DNA of 64,000 nt from Geobacillus icigianus (GTDB lineage Bacteria > Bacillota > Bacilli > Bacillales > Anoxybacillaceae). The notes under the pieces are model-generated. The model worked only from the letters and a program-made list of their open reading frames with translations. It had not been told where the DNA came from and ran no database searches. The DNA lies in the NCBI RefSeq assembly GCF_000750005.1, contig NZ_JPYA01000201.1:1-64000 (forward strand), given 5' to 3'. A program made the translations under genes and the position numbers. Below are positions 1-8,867 of this stretch, piece by piece (the stretch's first letter is position 1; every line of letters starts with the position of its first letter).

Positions 1-414
1 TTCTTGTCCGCATTCACCCAAATTCCCGGCCACACATACCTATAGGAGCGAGGCAACAAACAAAGACATCGCAAAAGCAATTGACATGGCCGGCTACTTG
101 CGGGCTAACATTCACCAATTCCCGGCGCTCTCCCGCTTCCACCATCAAATCGAACTCGAGATGGCCATCTGCCAACGCTTTTTTCATGAGCTCGAAGAAA
201 TGGCATGGCAAGGGGAAGTGCTTGGCGTGCTGTCGCCGCTCATACCATATGGCCCGTAAAGTTTTCATCGGCACATGCTCGGCGTGGAAGACGATGCAAG
301 CTCATGGCCGACCATATGGCCCGTGAAGAGTGCTACTACTTACAAAAACTTGCGGAAACGACCGGTGAAGTGAAACCGCCAACGTGCGATCCGACCAAAC
401 CGCGAACCGAATAA
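1..414 (+). pseudogene. DUF2935 family gene remnant, 3' part, frameshifted
   Basis: Translation in pieces gives a recognisable C-terminal part of a DUF2935 (helical, His/Glu-rich) protein. One frame from about position 86 reads DMAGYLRANIHQF and continues to GEVLGVLSPL, then meets a stop at 257. The protein resumes in another frame at 304 with MADHMAREECYYLQ and ends at 414 with DPTKPRTE. The two halves would join if about 62 bp (roughly 242-303) were removed. That segment begins with a copy of the sequence ACCATATGGCCCGT, which recurs at 311, so a local duplication or insertion probably broke the gene. The 5' part lies outside the window or is also degraded. The family assignment is from memory of the conserved C-terminus. 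Confidence 0.62.
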
Positions 415-620
415 CTGGCGGCAACCGTTTCTCCAGCGGCTCGGTTAGACAGAAAAAAAGAGCGGTTCGCAAACGAAAACGAAAGCGCACGCTCTCACGT
501 CAAACGGAACGTTTCTCTCCGGTCAAACCAAAAAGCCGCGCTGCTCACTCCGGCAGGCGGCAAACGTCCATGAGCGCTCCCCTTCCTCGATCAGCTGTTT
601 TTCTTTATTTTACCATACGG

Positions 621-1247
621 CTATGGTTCATCGCTCCATTGTTCTGTCAATTTTTCAAAAAACAAATCCGCCTCCCGCTCCGGCTCGTGATCGTCCGCCC
701 ATTCCGGCAGCGGCGGCAGCTCCTCGAGCGTTTTCAACCCGAAATAATCGAGAAATTCGGCCGTTGTTCCATACAAAATCGGGCGCCCTGTTCCTTCCGC
801 GCGCCCGACTTCTTTAATGAGCGCCCGCGCCATCAGCGTCTGCAGCGGCTTGTCGCTTTTCACCCCGCGAATCTCCTCAATTTCAGCGCGCGTAATCGGC
901 TGGCGGTAGGCGATAATGGCCAGCGTTTCGAGCGCGGCCTGCGACAGCGGCGATGCACCCGGAGCTTCGACAAGCCTCTTTAAATAAGGGGCGTGCTCTT
1001 TTTTTGTCGCCAGCAAGAATACGCCCCCCAGTTCGATGAGTTGGATGCCGCGCTCTTCGCGCTCGCAGTCTTCTTGCAGCTTCGCGAGCACCGCTTTCGC
1101 CTCCGCCTCGTCGATTTCGAGCACGGCGGCGATTTGGGCGAGCGACAACCCTTCATCGCCGGCGGCGAACAAGAGCGCCTCCACAATCGCTTGCGCCGCT
1201 GGCTGTGAGCCAGCCGTCCCCGTTTTTCCTGCTTCTTTTTCTTCCAT
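621..1247 (-). CDS. scpB: Segregation and condensation protein B
   Basis: ScpB is the winged-helix kleisin partner that, with ScpA, loads onto SMC to form the bacterial condensin used in chromosome compaction and segregation. The 208-residue product matches the family throughout: [15 protein letters not shown] near the N-terminus, the second winged helix with [20 protein letters not shown], and the ending PPLPEW followed by an acidic tail. ATG at 1247 was chosen; a GTG directly before it (1250) is possible. The only strong Shine-Dalgarno sequence (AAAGGAGGAGG) is about 40 nt upstream and out of register with this start, so the exact N-terminus is uncertain. The gene lies 142 bp downstream of scpA. 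Confidence 0.93.
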   Translation of the reverse strand: MEEKEAGKTGTAGSQPAAQAIVEALLFAAGDEGLSLAQIAAVLEIDEAEAKAVLAKLQEDCEREERGIQLIELGGVFLLATKKEHAPYLKRLVEAPGASPLSQAALETLAIIAYRQPITRAEIEEIRGVKSDKPLQTLMARALIKEVGRAEGTGRPILYGTTAEFLDYFGLKTLEELPPLPEWADDHEPEREADLFFEKLTEQWSDEP

Positions 1248-1389
1248 CACTCGTCCGTCGCGTCCGGCCGTCGAGCCGGCGCAACCTCCTCCTTTCCCGT
1301 TGTTTGCGCTCCGTCATCACCTAGCGGCGTTGCCCCCATCCGGTGCGGTCTCGCCTGCAGCCGTAAACAGAAAGCGACGGATGGGCGTC

Positions 1390-2145
1390 TCAGCCGCTCG
1401 GCCTAGCCGCGAGAAACAAATCGCTGAAATTTCGCTCTTGTTCCACAATGATTTCGTTTTGCTTAATCAGCTCCAAAACGGCTAGAAACGTCACCACGAT
1501 ATAAGCGCGGTCATAGACGGGAAATAAATCATAAAAGTTTTTCCGCCCGTTCGTCTCTCGCAGCTCCTGCAAAATCTCTGCCATTCGCTTTTCAACAGAA
1601 AGATCTTGGCGGGCGATTTTGGCCCGCAGCGGTTTTTGCAGCTTCTTGCGGCGCAGCAGTTTTGACAGGGCGCCAAGCATATCATACACGTTTACATCGA
1701 GCGGCGCCGCCTTTTTTTCATCGGCATAGGCGCTCAAATCGCTCGGCGGTTTCGTAAACAAGAGCGCCCGCTCTTCTTCGCGCTGTTTCAGCGCACGCGC
1801 CGCTTCTTTAAACTTTTTATATTCGAGCAGCCGCTGCATCAGTTCTTCGCGCGGATCCACGTCGTCGGTGAACTCCAGTTCGCCGTCGCCAGCCTCCTCT
1901 TCCGGCGCCGGCAGCAACATTTTGCTTTTTAGGGCGAGCAGTGTGGCCGCCATGACCAGATATTCGCTAGCCATGTCCAACTCCAGCTCTTGCATGGCGT
2001 GAATGTACGCCATATACTGCTCGGTGATTTGCGCCACAGGGATGTTATAAATATCAATTTCATAACGATGAATCAAATGCAAAAGCAAATCGAGCGGCCC
2101 TTCAAACGCTTCAATTTTCACATTGTATGACAATTGCACATCCAT
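1390..2145 (-). CDS. scpA: Segregation and condensation protein A (kleisin)
   Basis: ScpA is the kleisin that bridges the SMC head domains and binds ScpB. The 251-residue protein starts MDVQLSYNVKIEAFEGPLDL, the family signature for the N-terminal SMC-neck-binding helix. It has an acidic central linker (EEEAGDGELEF) and the C-terminal winged helix that contacts the SMC head cap. Its length matches the B. subtilis protein. It sits directly upstream of scpB, as in other Bacillaceae, and the two are probably co-transcribed. Confidence 0.95.
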   Translation of the reverse strand: MDVQLSYNVKIEAFEGPLDLLLHLIHRYEIDIYNIPVAQITEQYMAYIHAMQELELDMASEYLVMAATLLALKSKMLLPAPEEEAGDGELEFTDDVDPREELMQRLLEYKKFKEAARALKQREEERALLFTKPPSDLSAYADEKKAAPLDVNVYDMLGALSKLLRRKKLQKPLRAKIARQDLSVEKRMAEILQELRETNGRKNFYDLFPVYDRAYIVVTFLAVLELIKQNEIIVEQERNFSDLFLAARPSG

Positions 2146-2354
2146 CCCACCATTTTTTTCGGCGCGCCGCCTCAGCGGCTTCCGTACGTACAGCCCATTT
2201 TATTGTATCATAATCAGGCGGCGGGGCGAGCAGAAATCGGTTGCTTTTTTGCCCTCGGCAGCGATGCGGCGTATAATGAAAGAAAAACGGCGCCCGCGCT
2301 TCCCGGCTGAACGAGGGAAGGCGAAGGCGGCGATGGGGAAAGGAACGGTGAGGC

Positions 2355-2867
2355 GTGTACCCGAAAGCGTATATCGACTATTTGGTCCATTTTCACGGCG
2401 ACCGCGATTATTTTGAATGTCATGAACTGCTAGAAGAACAATGGAAGCGAGACGGACGGCCAAACGGATGGCTCGTGCTCATTCAAATCGCCGTCGCCTT
2501 CTACCATTATCGGCGCGGCAACATGTCGGGGGCGCTCCGCCTCATTCGGCGAGCGCAGGCGTTGCTTGAGGAGGCCCGCGGAATGATTCGCCAACTCGGC
2601 CTCGATGATCAGGCGCTCGAAGCGCTCCTTGGCGACACCGCCGCGCGAATCGTCCGCGGCGAACCGTACCGAAGCGTCGAGCTTCCGATTCGCGACCGCT
2701 CGCTTTACGAGCAATGCCTCGCCGCCTGCGCCAAACAGCAGCTCGCTTGGGGGCAGCCAAGCGACCTTGGCAACGTCGATGTGGTCAACAAACATCAACG
2801 TCGTGACCGTTCGGGCATTCTCGCTGAGCGCGAACGAAAAAAACGGGCGAAAGCGGAGGGGAAATAG
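2355..2867 (+). CDS. ypuF: DUF309 domain protein (YpuF-like)
   Basis: A 170-residue protein with the DUF309 core near the N-terminus: HFHGDRDYFECHELLEEQWK, then a helix with QIAVAFYHYRRGN. In this family the conserved His/Glu residues (HELLE) line a helical bundle of unknown function. The C-terminus is strongly basic. The start is a GTG at 2355 with GGTGAGG just upstream. The gene is transcribed towards ribT, between scpA and the riboflavin cluster, where B. subtilis carries ypuF. The biochemical role is unknown. Confidence 0.8.
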   Translation: MYPKAYIDYLVHFHGDRDYFECHELLEEQWKRDGRPNGWLVLIQIAVAFYHYRRGNMSGALRLIRRAQALLEEARGMIRQLGLDDQALEALLGDTAARIVRGEPYRSVELPIRDRSLYEQCLAACAKQQLAWGQPSDLGNVDVVNKHQRRDRSGILAERERKKRAKAEGK

Positions 2868-2907
2868 ATGCCCCTCCGCTGCCCGCAGCCGCGCCGCACT
2901 CGTTCCC

Positions 2908-3273
<366 letters not shown>

Positions 3274-3331
3274 TCATTATCGACAAACATGCTTCCGAAC
3301 AGGAAACGTTTTTGTCATTTTCTCTATACGT

Positions 3332-3360
3332 ATTATAAACATTCTCACCGATATTGTGAA
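3332..3360 (-). promoter_or_regulatory. Putative sigma-A promoter upstream of ribT
   Basis: On the minus strand TTCACA (3360-3355) and a perfect TATAAT (3337-3332) are separated by 17 bp. They lie about 70 bp upstream of the ribT start, in the ribH-ribT gap. Confidence 0.5.
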
Positions 3361-3375
3361 CCGTTTCCTGCTTTT

Positions 3376-3840
3376 TTACGCAAATGCCCGCAACACGTTT
3401 GCCATTTCGATGGCCGACACGGCCGCTTCCCAGCCTTTATTGCCTGCCTTGGTGCCGGCCCGCTCGATCGCCTGCTCGATCGTGTCGGTCGTCAAAACGC
3501 CGAAAATGACCGGGACGCCGCTCGCAAGCGCGGCCTGAGAAACGCCTTTGGCCGCTTCACTGCAGACGTAGTCAAAATGGCTCGTGGCGCCGCGGATGAC
3601 GGCGCCAAGCGTAATGACGGCGTCGAACTGCTTCGATTCGGCCAGTTTTTTCGCCACAAGCGGAATCTCAAACGCGCCCGGCACCCAGGCGACGGTGATG
3701 TCATGATCGCTGACGCCGTGTCGCGTCAAACCGTCAATCGCCCCGGACAACAGTTTGCCGGTGATGAATTCGTTAAAGCGTGCAACGACGATGGCGATTT
3801 TCAGTCCTGTACCAACGAGATGGCCTTCAATGACGTTCAT
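3376..3840 (-). CDS. ribH: 6,7-dimethyl-8-ribityllumazine synthase
   Basis: Condenses 5-amino-6-ribitylamino-uracil with 3,4-dihydroxy-2-butanone 4-phosphate to give lumazine, the direct riboflavin precursor; the protein forms icosahedral capsids in Bacillus. The 154-residue product starts [25 protein letters not shown] and has [22 protein letters not shown] and the C-terminal NKGWEAA segment, all family hallmarks. Two adjacent ATG codons follow AAAGGGG; the second (3840) gives the usual family length. The gene is 15 bp after ribAB. Confidence 0.96.
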   Translation of the reverse strand: MNVIEGHLVGTGLKIAIVVARFNEFITGKLLSGAIDGLTRHGVSDHDITVAWVPGAFEIPLVAKKLAESKQFDAVITLGAVIRGATSHFDYVCSEAAKGVSQAALASGVPVIFGVLTTDTIEQAIERAGTKAGNKGWEAAVSAIEMANVLRAFA

Positions 3841-3858
3841 CATTCGTTCCCCTTTCAT

Positions 3859-5052
3859 CTAAAAATGAAGCATATGCCCTAATTTTTCGTATTTCGTGCG
3901 CAAATACTGTTCGTTTTCCTTTTTCGGTGGCATCTCGAGCGGCACACGTTCGACGACCTCGAGCCCGTGCCCTTTTAAGCCCGCGATTTTGCGCGGGTTA
4001 TTCGTGAGCAGACGCATTTTCGTCACGCCGAGGTCTTTCAACATTTGCGCCCCGATGCCGTAATCGCGCAAATCGGCCGGGAAGCCGAGCTTTTCGTTCG
4101 CTTCGACCGTGTCATAGCCTTGCTCCTGCAGCTTGTAGGCGCGCAGCTTGTTCATAAGGCCGATGCCGCGCCCCTCTTGGCGCATGTACAGCAACACTCC
4201 GCGCCCTTCCGCCTCGATTTGCCGAAGCGCCGCGTGCAGCTGCGGTCCGCAATCGCACCGGTAAGAGCCGAACACATCGCCCGTTAAGCATTCGGAATGG
4301 ACGCGCACGAGAATCGGCTCGTCCGGGGTGATCTCTCCTTTGACAAGCGCCACATGCTCTTTTCCGTCGAGCACATTCGTATAACCGATGGCGCGGAATT
4401 CGCCAAATTCGGTCGGCAGCCAGATGTCCACTTCGCGCTTGACAAGCTTTTCCCGCTCGCTCCGATAGGCGATCAAGTCTTTGATCGTGATCATCTTCAA
4501 GCCAAACTGGTCAGCCATCTGCCGCAAATCGGGAACGCGCGCCATCGTTCCGTCTTCTTTAATGATTTCGCAGATGACGCCGGCCGGCGCCGCCCCGCAC
4601 AGCCGGGCCAAGTCAACAGCCGCTTCCGTATGGCCGGCGCGCCGCAGCACGCCGCCTTTTTTCGCAATGAGCGGAAAAATATGGCCTGGCCGCTTGAAAT
4701 CGCTCGCTTTGACATTCGGGTCAAGCAGCGCCTGAATCGTCGCCGCCCGCTCATGAGCGCTAATGCCGGTCGTTGTCGTTTTGTAGTCGATGCTCACCGT
4801 AAACGCCGTGCCGTGCGCATCGGTGTTATGGGCAACCATCGGCTCTAAGCCGAGGCGTTCCGCCAACTCTTCCGTGATCGGCACGCAGACGAGCCCGCGA
4901 CCGTGCGTAATCATAAAATTAATGATATCCGGCGTCACCTTTTCGGCCAGCGCGACAAAATCCCCTTCGTTTTCCCGGTCTTCATCGTCGCAGACGATGA
5001 TCACTTCTCCGTTGGCAAGCGCGGTCAGCGCCGCTGCGATGGAATCAAACAT
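3859..5052 (-). CDS. ribAB: Bifunctional DHBP synthase / GTP cyclohydrolase II
   Basis: A two-domain enzyme making both riboflavin precursors. The N-terminal half (about residues 1-200) is 3,4-dihydroxy-2-butanone-4-phosphate synthase, with [11 protein letters not shown] for metal binding and [11 protein letters not shown]. The C-terminal half is GTP cyclohydrolase II, with the zinc cysteines in [17 protein letters not shown] and the catalytic RQEGRGIGL segment. The length of 397 residues matches the B. subtilis fusion. It lies between ribE and ribH in the operon. Confidence 0.97.
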   Translation of the reverse strand: MFDSIAAALTALANGEVIIVCDDEDRENEGDFVALAEKVTPDIINFMITHGRGLVCVPITEELAERLGLEPMVAHNTDAHGTAFTVSIDYKTTTTGISAHERAATIQALLDPNVKASDFKRPGHIFPLIAKKGGVLRRAGHTEAAVDLARLCGAAPAGVICEIIKEDGTMARVPDLRQMADQFGLKMITIKDLIAYRSEREKLVKREVDIWLPTEFGEFRAIGYTNVLDGKEHVALVKGEITPDEPILVRVHSECLTGDVFGSYRCDCGPQLHAALRQIEAEGRGVLLYMRQEGRGIGLMNKLRAYKLQEQGYDTVEANEKLGFPADLRDYGIGAQMLKDLGVTKMRLLTNNPRKIAGLKGHGLEVVERVPLEMPPKKENEQYLRTKYEKLGHMLHF

Positions 5053-5079
5053 CAGCCCAGTGCCCCCCCTTTTTCCGGC

Positions 5080-5727
5080 TTATTTGTACCCGTGCTGCTC
5101 TAAAAAGTCAACCGTCAACCCGCGCGCTGGCGGCGCTGCTTTGGCGGCAAGAAAAGCGGCGACATATTTGCCAATCATGTCGCACTCAATATTGACGAGG
5201 TCGCCGGGCCGCTTTTCACCTAAAATGGTGGCCGCCCGTGTATGAGGGATCAGCGAAACGGTGAACGTGCGCTCGCTCAACCCGAAAATGGTCAAACTTG
5301 TGCCATCGACCGCCACCGATCCTTTCTCCATCATATACGCGCGCAGTGAAGCCGGCACTTCGATTTCATAATAAACCGCGTTCGCTTTCGGCCACTGGCG
5401 AATGATGCGTCCGACGCCGTCCACGTGCCCGCTGACGAAATGGCCGCCAAACCGCCCGTTGGCCGCCATCGCCCGCTCCAAGTTCACCTTCGATCCGGGC
5501 TTTAGCGTCTTCAGCGCCGTCGCTTTCACCGTCTCCGGCATGATGTCAACCGTAAACCGGCGGTCGTCAAACGATGTGACGGTGAGACAGACGCCATTGA
5601 CAGCGATGCTGTCGCCAAGTTGCACATCTTCAAGCACCCGCTTGGCGCTGATGGCCATGACGATGGCGTCCCCGGTTGCGTTCATCCGCTCGATCGTGCC
5701 GATCTCTTCGATGATGCCGGTAAACAT
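5080..5727 (-). CDS. ribE: Riboflavin synthase, alpha subunit
   Basis: Dismutates two lumazine molecules to riboflavin and the ribitylamino-pyrimidine. The protein has two tandem lumazine-binding beta-barrels of about 95 residues each: the first begins MFTGIIEEIGTIE and contains AVNGVCLTVTSF, and the second contains VDGTSLTIFGL and RPGDLVNIECD. Start ATG 5727 follows AGGAGG and overlaps the ribD stop codon by one base (TGATG), indicating translational coupling. The product is 215 residues, as usual. Confidence 0.96.
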   Translation of the reverse strand: MFTGIIEEIGTIERMNATGDAIVMAISAKRVLEDVQLGDSIAVNGVCLTVTSFDDRRFTVDIMPETVKATALKTLKPGSKVNLERAMAANGRFGGHFVSGHVDGVGRIIRQWPKANAVYYEIEVPASLRAYMMEKGSVAVDGTSLTIFGLSERTFTVSLIPHTRAATILGEKRPGDLVNIECDMIGKYVAAFLAAKAAPPARGLTVDFLEQHGYK

Positions 5728-6827
5728 CACGCTTCCTCCTTTCGCTTCGGAACAGCGGCGATTTTCACGTCCGGACCGATCCTTTCGACCCGCCGGATGT
5801 CAAGCTCGAGCGCTTCGGCGAGACGCGGGAAGCCGAGGCCGCCGATCGGCGTAGGGGCATCCTGCCCGCCGATCAGCTTCGGGGCTATGTAGGCCACCAC
5901 TTCATTGACCGCTCCCGCGCGGAGAAAGCTGTCATGGACGCGCGAACCGCCTTCTACAAACAGCGACATCACCTTCTGTTCGCCGAGCAAGCGAAGCACA
6001 TCGCCGACCTCCACTCGATCGGTCGGCAGCGACACGACGCGCACGCCCCGACGCTCGTATGCCGCCGCTTTTTCCCGACTGGCGCCTCGGCCGGCGATGA
6101 TCCACGTCTCCGCCTCACGGTCGGTGACGACGTGGGCGTCAAGCGGGGTGCGCAAGCGGGTGTCCAAAATAATGCGCAGCGGGTTTTTCCGCTGTTCCCC
6201 GATGCGAACGGTGAGCTTTGGGTTGTCCGCGATCACGGTGTTGACGCCGACCAAAATGGCGTCATGCTGGGCGCGGAGACGATGGACATCCTCACGGGCC
6301 GCGCTCGATGTGATCCATTGGCTTTCCCCTGTCGCCGTCGCGATTTTGCCGTCGAGGCTGCACGCGTATTTCAGCGTCACAAACGGCGTCTTTGTCGCAA
6401 TGGAATGGAAAAACATCCGGTTGAGTTCATCCGCTTCTTCTTTTAAGATGCCAACGTCGACGTGAATGCCCGCTTGGCGCAGCTTGTCAATTCCTTTTCC
6501 CGCCACAAGCGGATTCGGATCGGTCGTGGCGACGACGACGCGGCGGACGCCGGCTTCGATAAGCAAATCGGCGCACGGCGGCGTTTTGCCGTAATGGCTG
6601 CACGGCTCCAGCGTCACATACACCGTGGCGCCGCGCGCTTTGTCGCCGGCCATACGAATCGCATGCACTTCGGCGTGCGGCTGTCCGGCTTTCAAATGGG
6701 CGCCAAGCCCGACCACTTCCCCGCCGTTGACGACAACCGCGCCGACAAGCGGGTTCGGCGATGTTTGTCCGCTGCCGGCTTTCGCGACATTCAACGCCAA
6801 GCGCATGTAATCTTCGTCTCGATACAC
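5727..6827 (-). CDS. ribD: Bifunctional pyrimidine deaminase / reductase
   Basis: First gene of the rib operon: deaminates diaminohydroxyphosphoribosylamino-pyrimidine, then reduces the ribosyl chain. The N-terminal cytidine-deaminase-like domain has the zinc motif HAEVHA and the PCSHYGKTPPC segment; the C-terminal domain is DHFR-like (SLDGKIATATGESQWITS). GTG at 6827 was chosen because AAAGGTG lies at good spacing and the length (366 residues) then fits the family. A longer in-frame reading from TTG at 6851 would begin inside the U-tract of the riboswitch terminator. Confidence 0.95.
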   Translation of the reverse strand: MYRDEDYMRLALNVAKAGSGQTSPNPLVGAVVVNGGEVVGLGAHLKAGQPHAEVHAIRMAGDKARGATVYVTLEPCSHYGKTPPCADLLIEAGVRRVVVATTDPNPLVAGKGIDKLRQAGIHVDVGILKEEADELNRMFFHSIATKTPFVTLKYACSLDGKIATATGESQWITSSAAREDVHRLRAQHDAILVGVNTVIADNPKLTVRIGEQRKNPLRIILDTRLRTPLDAHVVTDREAETWIIAGRGASREKAAAYERRGVRVVSLPTDRVEVGDVLRLLGEQKVMSLFVEGGSRVHDSFLRAGAVNEVVAYIAPKLIGGQDAPTPIGGLGFPRLAEALELDIRRVERIGPDVKIAAVPKRKEEA

Positions 6828-6851
6828 GGCTTTCACCTTTTTCTTTCGCAA

Positions 6852-6880
6852 AAATAAAAATCCCCGGAACGACTCCGGGG
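6852..6880 (-). terminator. FMN riboswitch terminator
   Basis: On the minus strand the stem CCCCGGA/TCCGGGG is followed by a U-rich run (TTTTTATTTTT), just before the ribD start. It is the expression platform of the upstream RFN element: FMN binding should favour this terminator. Confidence 0.85.
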
Positions 6881-7040
6881 CTTTGGGATGCGAGAGAATG
6901 AGTCATGATGCGCATAACAGCGAACAAAACATTCGTTCGCCTCCTATGGCTGCACGTGCCGTCTAGACACCGTTGCCCTGTTGGCCGCCGAGGGCTGCCC
7001 GCTTTCGGCACAGCGCCATCAGCCACCATGCGCACATCGC

Positions 7041-7170
7041 CATCCTTCTCCCATCCAGACTATACTGTCGGCTCCGGAATCGCACCGGATCGTGCCAATC
7101 AGGCTCGCGGGCTGAGAGGCGCGTCGCCTCATCACCGCCGGTCGGGAATTTCACCCTGCCCCGAAGGATG
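7041..7170 (-). ncRNA. FMN riboswitch (RFN element)
   Basis: On the minus strand the conserved RFN blocks appear in order: GGGCAGGGTGAAATTCCC, ACCGGCGGTGATG, AGCCCGCGAGC, GGTGCGATTCCGGAGCCGAC and AGTCTGGATG. The closing helix is formed by CATCCTTC and GAAGGATG. It controls ribD-ribE-ribAB-ribH. The distance to the terminator is about 160 nt, leaving room for an antiterminator. Confidence 0.96.
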
Positions 7171-7188
7171 CATCACCATGCTGTTTTT

Positions 7189-7197
7189 ATTATACCA
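7189..7197 (-). promoter_or_regulatory. Extended -10 promoter of the rib operon
   Basis: On the minus strand TGGTATAAT (TGn plus a perfect -10) lies about 20 nt upstream of the RFN element, which fits a transcription start at its edge. No good -35 hexamer is visible at 17 bp. Confidence 0.6.
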
Positions 7198-7216
7198 TGT
7201 CAGCTTCCAAGCGTCA

Positions 7217-7345
7217 TCATTTGACAATCCAAATCCAATACGCCGCCCCCCATAACAGGCTGGCCGCTACCAATAGAAAAAACAGCCGCCAGTTGTTGCG
7301 CCTTGTCCGCTCATCGTCCCCCGCCGGCCGCTTATTGTTCGTCAA
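7217..7345 (-). CDS. Small single-pass membrane protein, unknown
   Basis: A 42-residue reading frame that overlaps the end of ppiB. It starts with TTG at 7345 behind AAGGAAGTG. The first 20 residues are polar and basic ([10 protein letters not shown] then DERTRRNN), followed by a hydrophobic helix [20 protein letters not shown] and a short VK tail. The layout suggests a cytoplasmic N-terminus and one membrane segment. Overlap with ppiB suggests coupling. I do not recognise a family; it could be a chance frame, but the charged-then-hydrophobic design and ribosome binding site argue for a real microprotein. Confidence 0.45.
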   Translation of the reverse strand: MTNNKRPAGDDERTRRNNWRLFFLLVAASLLWGAAYWIWIVK

Positions 7346-7772
7346 ACACTTTCACTTCCTTCATCACATCGCCGTTTTTCATCGCCTTGACAACGTCCAG
7401 CCCAGACGTTACTTGGCCGAAGACGGTATGCATCCCATCGAGGTGCGGCTGCGGCTCATGAACGATGAAAAACTGGCAGCTCCCGGTGTCGCGGCCGCGG
7501 TGCGCCATCGAAATCGCCCCGGCGACATGGCGGTGCGGATTGTTGTCCGTCTCGCACGGAATCGTATAGCCGGCATCGCCCGTCCCGTTGCCGCGCGGGC
7601 AGCCCCCTTGGCTGACGAACCCGGGGATGACGCGGTGGAAGGTTAATCCGTCATAAAATCCTTCATTCGCTAATTTTTCAAAATTGGCCACCGTCACCGG
7701 CGCCTCATTCGGAAACAGTTCGAATTCAATTTTCCCGCCGTTTTCCATCAAAATATACCCTTTTTTCGCCAT
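7332..7772 (-). CDS. ppiB: Peptidyl-prolyl cis-trans isomerase B (cyclophilin)
   Basis: Cytoplasmic cyclophilin that catalyses proline isomerisation during folding. The 146-residue protein has the cyclophilin active-site stretch [18 protein letters not shown], then [16 protein letters not shown] and [14 protein letters not shown] 7772 is preceded by AAAGGAG and gives the normal family length; an upstream in-frame codon would add ten unlikely residues. It sits between ypuA and the rib operon, as in B. subtilis. Confidence 0.96.
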   Translation of the reverse strand: MAKKGYILMENGGKIEFELFPNEAPVTVANFEKLANEGFYDGLTFHRVIPGFVSQGGCPRGNGTGDAGYTIPCETDNNPHRHVAGAISMAHRGRDTGSCQFFIVHEPQPHLDGMHTVFGQVTSGLDVVKAMKNGDVMKEVKVFDEQ

Positions 7773-7909
7773 GATGCTTTCGCTCCTTTGCTTGTGCCTC
7801 AATCGCTTCTATCATACCATGGATGATTGGGAGAAAGAAAGTCAAAGACAAAAACGGCGGGGATGCGATATAATGATGGTGCATGTTCCATGAACAGGAG
7901 GCGAGCTAG

Positions 7910-8800
7910 GTGAAACGAATGATCGCTTCATCGCTGCTGGCGGTTATCATGCTGATGTTGCCGGCGATCGCCGCGGCCGATGCGGCACCGGGCGACGTCA
8001 TTGTGACGCTCGGCGAAAATTTAACAAGCGACCAAAAGCAAAAAGTGCTTGAAGAAATGAAAGCGCCGGATGGGGCGCAAACGATCACTGTCTCGAACGC
8101 CGAAGAGCATAAATATTTGGGCGGGCTCATCCCGAAAGCCCAAATCGGGACGCGCGCCATTTCTTCGTCCATGATCACGATTCGCGAACCCGGCTCAGGG
8201 CTGCGTGTTGAAACCCACAACATCACATGGGTGACGAAAGAGATGTATACGAACGCCTTGATTACCGCCGGGGTGAAAGACGCCGACATTTACATCACCG
8301 CTCCGTTTCCCGTTTCCGGCACCGCGGCGCTGACCGGATTGATGAAGGCGTATGAAATTTCCTCGGACCAAGCCATCCCTGATGATGTCAAAAAAGTGGC
8401 GAACGAGGAAATGGTGCAAACGGCGAAGCTGGCTGATTCGATCGGTCCGGACAAGGCGGTCGCTTTGCTGGCAAAAATCAAAGAAGAAATGGCCGCCAAT
8501 CCGCCGCAAACGGATGCCGATTTGCGGGCTCTGATCGAAAAAATCGCCGCTGACCTCGGCATTACGCTGAGCGAGAATGAAATCAACAGCCTTATGTCTC
8601 TCCTTCATAAAATGCAAAACGCCAATATCAACTGGGATCAAGTCAATGACCAGCTGAGCAAAGCGAAAGAACAGCTGTCGGCGTTTTTGCAGTCGAAAGA
8701 AGGAAAAACGTTCATTCAAAACGTGATCGACATCTTGAAAGAGATTTGGAACGCGATTAAATCAGCATTTTCCTCGAACTCCAGCCAAGATCAGCAATGA
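7910..8800 (+). CDS. ypuA: DUF1002 secreted protein YpuA
   Basis: A 296-residue exported protein. Residues 1-25 form a signal peptide (KR, then a hydrophobic core ending in AAADA). The rest is the DUF1002 domain with the recurrent Thr/Asn-rich segment ETHNITWVTKEMYTNALITAG and an Ala/Asp-rich helical C-terminal half. B. subtilis YpuA is cell-envelope associated and of unknown function. The start is a GTG at 7910 behind GGAGG. It is the only plus-strand gene between lysA and ppiB. Confidence 0.88.
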   Translation: MKRMIASSLLAVIMLMLPAIAAADAAPGDVIVTLGENLTSDQKQKVLEEMKAPDGAQTITVSNAEEHKYLGGLIPKAQIGTRAISSSMITIREPGSGLRVETHNITWVTKEMYTNALITAGVKDADIYITAPFPVSGTAALTGLMKAYEISSDQAIPDDVKKVANEEMVQTAKLADSIGPDKAVALLAKIKEEMAANPPQTDADLRALIEKIAADLGITLSENEINSLMSLLHKMQNANINWDQVNDQLSKAKEQLSAFLQSKEGKTFIQNVIDILKEIWNAIKSAFSSNSSQDQQ

Positions 8801-8802
8801 AA

Positions 8803-8833
8803 ATCGGCGCCCGCAAGGACAACGGGCGCCGAT
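8803..8833. terminator. Hairpin between ypuA and lysA
   Basis: ATCGGCGCCCG (8803-8813) pairs with CGGGCGCCGAT (8823-8833). On the minus strand it is followed by a short T-rich stretch, so it probably ends lysA transcription and may also stop ypuA. Confidence 0.6.
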
Positions 8834-8867
8834 CGGTTGTCAAGGCCGCTTCCCAAACCGGCGGCCT

